From: Geomonas agri
Lineage (GTDB): Bacteria > Desulfobacterota > Desulfuromonadia > Geobacterales > Geobacteraceae
Assembly: GCF_020179605.1 (NCBI RefSeq)
Contig: NZ_JAINZO010000002.1
Span: 1,240,001 to 1,304,000 of the forward strand
Length of the DNA: 64,000 bases
Direction: 5' to 3'
In this document: positions 59,940 to 64,000 of the stretch, piece after piece
How the letters are laid out: every line of letters begins with the position of its first letter
Position numbering within the stretch: the stretch's first letter is position 1
Made by a program: the position numbers and the translations under genes
The notes under the pieces: generated by a model
Seen by the model: only the letters and a program-made list of their open reading frames with translations
What the model was told of the DNA's origin: nothing
The model's database searches: none

Positions 59940-62261
59940 ATGAGCGAACAAGACGCACGACTTGTCATTAATAAGAAGCTAGAGGATTCAGGCTGGGTAC
60001 TCATTGGCTCCCATAAGAACGTAAAGACTGAGATAGCTTGCGAGTCTGGAGTTGCTGACTATCTTCTGCTAGGACGCAAGGGGCAGAACCTAGCTGTGCT
60101 GGAAGCCAAAGCTGATGATTACGGGGATGTCTACCTCGCTAAGGATCAAGCTCATGGCTATGCTCTGGCTATGGGATGCAGGTGTGTTTTCCTGGCGAAC
60201 TCTGAACAGATATACTTCTGGGACTTGGATGAAGGTGATGCACGACCGATAGAAAGATTCATATCCCCTGAAGACCTCCAAAGACGTTCAGACCTTAAAA
60301 TACTAAAGAAGCCACTAGCTCAAGTCGAGCACCAAGCAGCCATAGCAGACAGACCCTATCAGAAAGAAGCTAGCGATATCATAGCCAGCCTCTATGACAA
60401 GGGTAAACGTGCCTTTCTCCTAGAGATGGCTACCGGCACAGGTAAGACCCGCTTAGCAGCTGCCATCATAGATAGGTTTCTGGCATCCCACCAAGCAGAA
60501 CGCATACTCTTCATAGTAGACAGGATAGAGCTAGCTAAACAGTCCCTAGAATCCTTCCAGCTGGCCTTTATGGATAAGTACAAGAGTGCCAGATACAAGC
60601 CAGGACGTAAGGGCGAATGGGGCGGAGCATCCGTAGTGGTGGCTACGATCCAGAGCCTTAACATCCACTTCAAGGAAGACTTCACCCCTGGCTACTTTGA
60701 CCTCGTTATCAATGACGAGTGCCACAGGTCAATCTATGGTGAGCTACCCAGGCAAGTAGTTGAATACTTCCAAGCAACAAGGATTGGACTCACAGCCACC
60801 CCTAGAGACTTCCTGAAGAATATAGATATTGAGCATCTAAACGAGAATAACCCCAAAGCTCTCGAATACCGCATGATGCGGGATACCTACAGGCACTTTG
60901 GTTGCGAAGCTGGAGAGCCTACTTACAGGTTCACCATACAGGATGCAACCAATGCTACTGATCCAGGCCCTTATCTCGTCCCTGCCAAGATATATAAACT
61001 CTATTCGCTTATCACCAGGGAATCGGTTTCTGACGAAGGCTGGAATGTTGAGATTGATGGCGAGGACTACACCTTTACCATTTCTCAGTTGGAGAAGAAG
61101 GTAAACGTCCCTGAGCGTAATAGGCTCATATGCCAGGAGTTCCTTAAGTATGGTGAGAAGACCCCAGACGGCTCTATAGGGAAGTCTATAGTGTTCGCTG
61201 TGTCACAGGATCATGCTGCTGCACTGGCTAAGGAGCTTAATGCTCTAGTGCCTGAGAGTAATGGTAAGTTTGCTGAGATCATAACCTCTAGGGTCAAGAA
61301 CGCTTCTGACAAAGCCAAGATATTCAGGAAGAGTGAGAACTACTGGCCCAGAGTAGCTTTAACGGTAGATATGCTTTCTACTGGCTACGACTGCCCTGAA
61401 GTCTTGAACATAGTGCTGGCGAGACCTATCGCATCACCCACCACTTATATCCAGATCAAAGGTAGAGGAACACGTAAGCACACCTTCCCAGATGGCACAG
61501 AGAAATCTAAGTTCATCATTCATGACTTCTGTGAAGTGGTCGAATACTTTGAAGAGAAGTATGACTATGAGGCTCCCTTACCCATACCAATAGGTAAGGG
61601 AACTGAACCGCCTGAGCCACCCCAGCCTCCAGAGCCACCTATTCCGCCTGAACCACCACAGCAAACGGGTCCACTTGTGGCAAAATATCTTGATGCTATG
61701 GTGATAACCCAGTTTATAGAAATCGGTCCTGAAGGTGAGAAGGTAGATAGGATGCTCTACCAGACCAAGTGGAAAGAGAAGATACAGGAGGTTGCCGCAC
61801 AGCATCCAGAGATAGTGGAAGCAGCCCAGACCAATAACTTTACTGATGAGATGCTGGACTTTATCAACTCTGAAGTGCTCAACAGACCCAACGACTACTT
61901 TAACGAAACCAACTTAGCTAAGGTCTACAGGATATTTGCAGACATAACGGACTTCATAAAGGATGCCCTAGGGATAGGTAAGCTACCAACTGAGCAGCAA
62001 CAGTTTCAAGACCTTATAGATTTTCTGAGGATAGAGTACAACCTGAATCTACAACAGGTAACCCTTCTCAAGATGTTGACCCAGCAGCTAGTTCAAAGCC
62101 CCAGGTATGCTGAACAGTTCGATAAGGGTGATTATATGTTCCTGAACAATGCACCATTCAGAGGTGCTGGTATCTATCTGGGAGCCTTTGGTGATACGCT
62201 GAAGCCTATCTTCACACAGATCAAGCAAAGCCCATCATTCAAATTAGCGAGGATGCATTAA
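59940..62261 (+). CDS. hsdR: Type I restriction enzyme R subunit
   Basis: A 773-residue nuclease-translocase. N-terminal PD-(D/E)xK nuclease pattern: VADYLLLGRKGQNLAVLEAK (Asp40, Glu55, Lys57). Superfamily 2 helicase motor: Walker A MATGTGKTRLA (Lys169), NDECHRS (DEAH-like box, 259-262), GLTATPRDF and, in the second RecA domain, TVDMLSTGYDCPEV and IQIKGRGTRK. A striking proline/glutamate hinge (PPEPPQPPEPPIPPEPP, about 558-575) joins the C-terminal helical domain. With HsdM and HsdS it cleaves unmethylated DNA after translocation. The codon AGG, ATA and CTA use is unlike the host. One base separates it from hsdM. Confidence 0.94.
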   Translation: MSEQDARLVINKKLEDSGWVLIGSHKNVKTEIACESGVADYLLLGRKGQNLAVLEAKADDYGDVYLAKDQAHGYALAMGCRCVFLANSEQIYFWDLDEGDARPIERFISPEDLQRRSDLKILKKPLAQVEHQAAIADRPYQKEASDIIASLYDKGKRAFLLEMATGTGKTRLAAAIIDRFLASHQAERILFIVDRIELAKQSLESFQLAFMDKYKSARYKPGRKGEWGGASVVVATIQSLNIHFKEDFTPGYFDLVINDECHRSIYGELPRQVVEYFQATRIGLTATPRDFLKNIDIEHLNENNPKALEYRMMRDTYRHFGCEAGEPTYRFTIQDATNATDPGPYLVPAKIYKLYSLITRESVSDEGWNVEIDGEDYTFTISQLEKKVNVPERNRLICQEFLKYGEKTPDGSIGKSIVFAVSQDHAAALAKELNALVPESNGKFAEIITSRVKNASDKAKIFRKSENYWPRVALTVDMLSTGYDCPEVLNIVLARPIASPTTYIQIKGRGTRKHTFPDGTEKSKFIIHDFCEVVEYFEEKYDYEAPLPIPIGKGTEPPEPPQPPEPPIPPEPPQQTGPLVAKYLDAMVITQFIEIGPEGEKVDRMLYQTKWKEKIQEVAAQHPEIVEAAQTNNFTDEMLDFINSEVLNRPNDYFNETNLAKVYRIFADITDFIKDALGIGKLPTEQQQFQDLIDFLRIEYNLNLQQVTLLKMLTQQLVQSPRYAEQFDKGDYMFLNNAPFRGAGIYLGAFGDTLKPIFTQIKQSPSFKLARMH

Positions 62262-62262
62262 C

Positions 62263-63750
62263 ATGGCAGTGAATTTCATAAACTCTGATCTTCAGCAGCA
62301 GGTAGATAGGCTCATGAACGAGCTGTTTGCTGGGGGGGTCAACAACCCTATGACCTCTGTTGAGCAGATAAGTTACCTGATGTTTCTGAAGAGTCTGACT
62401 GAGAAGGATGAAGAACAGGAGCAGCTACAGAAACTCATGGGTGGTAAGCATACCTCCTTATTCTCTGGGGCGTGGTCGCAGTATAGCTGGAGGACTGTAG
62501 CTAGACTCTCAGGCGATCCTCTATACAATACGCTCTCAGAAGCCTTTGAGAAGTTTCATGAGCTGCCTAACTTATCCCCTATAGGCAAGGTGCTATTCAG
62601 GCAAGCACACCTAAAGATATACAACCGCCCTACGTTGAGGTCAGTAGTCACCATCATAGACGAGATGGACTATAATAATTCTCAGAAGTATGACACAGAC
62701 GTTAAGGGTGATCTCTACGAATATCTGCTGAGCAAGATAGCTGTCTCAGGGACTAACGGACAGTTTAGGACGCCGAGGCACATCATCCAGATGATGGTTA
62801 AACTTCTTGATCCTAAGCCTGGACAATACATATTAGACCCAGCCTGCGGCACAGCAGGGTTCTTAGTGGAAGCCTACAAGCACATAGTAGAGCAACATAC
62901 TTCAGATGATCTCAAGCAGCAGGGCCATTTTCACGTAGGAGATAACCTGAGACCAGACCAGCATGAGTTCTTGAAGAACCATGCTCTAACGGGCTACGAT
63001 AATGATAGCGATATGATAAAAGTTGCTATCATGAACCTCTATTTGCATGGTCTGGAGAATGCCAACGTAAGACACCATGACCCTATTACCCTGCCTAATC
63101 CTAACGAGAAGAAATACGACGTCATCCTAGCCAATCCACCTTTTGCAGGTAAGGTCAACAAAGAAGCCATACTAGAGGATTTTGACCTCAAGACAGCCAG
63201 CACAGAACTTCTTTTTGGCGAATATTTCTACAAGCATTTAGTCCTAGGTGGCAAGGCTGCTATCATTGTCCCAGAGGGTGTACTGTTCGGCTCCACCACA
63301 GCACATAAGAAGCTCAGAGGATGGCTACTGGATAACACCAAAGTACACTCTGTGATTAGCCTGCCATCTGGAGTCTTCAAACCCTATGCTGGAGTCAAGA
63401 CATCTATCCTGGTCTTTGAGCGTGGAGGCAAGAGTGAAAAGGTATGGTTCTATGAGGTCACTGGTGATGGTTATAGTCTGGACGATAAGCGTACACCACA
63501 GCCAGATAAGAACGATATACCAGACCTCATAGCTAAGTGGGGTTCTAAGCCTGAGAGCGATAACAGTTGGTTTGCCACCAGAGATGAGATCAAGGAGAAT
63601 GACGATAATCTTACTGCTGGGCGATACAAGCCTCAAGTCCATGAGGCAACTAACCATGCTTCTCCTAAAGAGATAATAGCTGAGGTGTTAGACCTTGAAG
63701 CAAAGATAACTAGCGGACTGAATACTCTGCTGGCTAAGATAGGTGGTTAG
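62263..63750 (+). CDS. hsdM: Type I restriction-modification system M subunit (N6-adenine methyltransferase)
   Basis: A 495-residue methyltransferase. The N-terminal HsdM_N helical domain (about 8-130) is followed by the SAM-binding motif LDPACGTAGFLVEAYKH (191-207) and catalytic NPPF (291-294) in VILANPPFAGKVNK. The block GQFRTPRHIIQMMVKLLDP and the tail AGRYKPQVHE are family-typical. It methylates adenine at the site set by HsdS and protects host DNA. It begins 1 base after hsdR and is followed 1 base later by hsdS. Confidence 0.96.
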   Translation: MAVNFINSDLQQQVDRLMNELFAGGVNNPMTSVEQISYLMFLKSLTEKDEEQEQLQKLMGGKHTSLFSGAWSQYSWRTVARLSGDPLYNTLSEAFEKFHELPNLSPIGKVLFRQAHLKIYNRPTLRSVVTIIDEMDYNNSQKYDTDVKGDLYEYLLSKIAVSGTNGQFRTPRHIIQMMVKLLDPKPGQYILDPACGTAGFLVEAYKHIVEQHTSDDLKQQGHFHVGDNLRPDQHEFLKNHALTGYDNDSDMIKVAIMNLYLHGLENANVRHHDPITLPNPNEKKYDVILANPPFAGKVNKEAILEDFDLKTASTELLFGEYFYKHLVLGGKAAIIVPEGVLFGSTTAHKKLRGWLLDNTKVHSVISLPSGVFKPYAGVKTSILVFERGGKSEKVWFYEVTGDGYSLDDKRTPQPDKNDIPDLIAKWGSKPESDNSWFATRDEIKENDDNLTAGRYKPQVHEATNHASPKEIIAEVLDLEAKITSGLNTLLAKIGG

Positions 63751-63751
63751 C

Positions 63752-64000
63752 ATGACTAAGCAACTGCCAGTAGGCTGGAAGAGAGTAACGCTTAAAAGTG
63801 TCTGTAATACATTTATTGATGGGGACTGGATAGAGTCTAAGGACCAATCAGAAGATGGTATTAGGCTTATTCAAACAGGTAATGTTGGCTTGGGTTACTT
63901 CAAAGATAAGGAATCAAAGAAATATATAACCGAAGAAACTTTCAACCGCCTTAATTGCACTGAAGTGATCCCGGGCGATATTCTTATATCAAGGTTGCCT
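63752..64000 (+). CDS. hsdS: Type I restriction-modification specificity subunit (cut by window end)
   Basis: The first 83 residues of HsdS. It starts MTKQLPVGWKRVTLKSVCNT and contains the target recognition opening DGIRLIQTGNVGLGYF and VIPGDILISR, both typical of the N-terminal recognition domain. The start lies 1 base after the hsdM stop. The rest, including the conserved helical spacers and second recognition domain, is beyond the window. Confidence 0.93.
   Translation, partial: MTKQLPVGWKRVTLKSVCNTFIDGDWIESKDQSEDGIRLIQTGNVGLGYFKDKESKKYITEETFNRLNCTEVIPGDILISRLP

Larger units (their letters stand above)
55377..64000. mobile_element. Left part of an integrated genomic island at tRNA-Phe
   Basis: From the tRNA 3' end on, base composition becomes visibly lower in GC, codons such as ATA, AGA and CTA become common, and intergenic spaces grow. 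Contents are two unknown proteins, a polymerase-like protein and a type I restriction-modification operon. No integrase and no second copy of the tRNA end are within the window, so the right end lies beyond 64000. The restriction genes (59940 on) use rare codons more strongly than 56292-59415, suggesting two separate acquisitions. Confidence 0.75.

Overview
The window looks like a chromosome segment of a metal-reducing deltaproteobacterium of the Geobacter / Geomonas / Citrifermentans type (Desulfuromonadota). The assignment rests on GC-rich coding DNA, a HyaABCD-type membrane [NiFe] hydrogenase, several CxxCH cytochromes, molybdate uptake and storage genes, a glycine cleavage system with split P protein, and a hemA-hemC-hemD/cobA-hemB operon preceded by a CcsA-type cytochrome biogenesis gene. 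The species was not established by any search.

Layout of the GC-rich part. 1-2164: PAS hybrid histidine kinase and the start of a response regulator. 2361-3101: modA. 3405-6278: three-gene DUF350 / glutathionylspermidine-synthase-like / YgiB-like cassette. 6441-10973: hydrogenase operon (small subunit, large subunit, cytochrome b, maturation protease) followed by a small cytochrome c. 11295-13644: NarL-type two-component pair. 13873-21159: TetR regulator, TolC, HlyD, two ABC ATPases and two ABC-2 permeases, forming one drug-efflux operon (yhiI/rbbA/yhhJ type). 21347-23592: small proteins, a molybdenum-storage-protein homologue and a TiaS-like protein. 23772-28440: tRNA-Asn, a CDF-like membrane protein, MscL with a zinc-ribbon tail, and two OmpA-family porin-like proteins. 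28579-32654: hypothetical protein, putative metallopeptidase overlapping a diheme cytochrome gene, and a 2-hydroxyacyl-CoA-dehydratase-like protein with its activator. 32803-39003: gcvT, gcvH, gcvPA, gcvPB, a LipM-type octanoyltransferase and lipA, so that glycine cleavage and the lipoylation it needs sit together. 39344-42660: alcohol dehydrogenase and aldo/keto reductase, divergent from an AraC regulator. 43469-44324: ResA-like protein and thioredoxin. 44548-51202: heme/siroheme operon. 51338-55233: MreB-like protein, cupin, MBL hydrolase, YciH, S4 protein and the EF-P paralogue EfpL. tRNA-Phe lies at 55301-55376.

Immediately 3' of tRNA-Phe the sequence becomes visibly AT-richer, codon use changes, and no housekeeping gene is seen up to 64000. 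I read this as the left end of an integrated element. It carries paired 12-bp-spaced TTGACGCA repeats in opposite orientations (candidate recombinase arm sites), two unrecognised proteins, a 555-residue protein with motifs resembling the palm of single-subunit (family A-like) polymerases, a 524-bp stretch with no gene, and a type I restriction-modification operon (hsdR-hsdM-hsdS, the last cut by the window end). The polymerase-like gene and its surroundings are the best candidate for an undescribed system.

Several families of short palindromic interspersed repeats punctuate the GC-rich part. A 12-unit, exactly 21-bp tandem array lies downstream of the AraC gene, and a structured element with alternative hairpins sits between hemC and hemD. 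All statements on composition are by eye; no alignment or database search was run.
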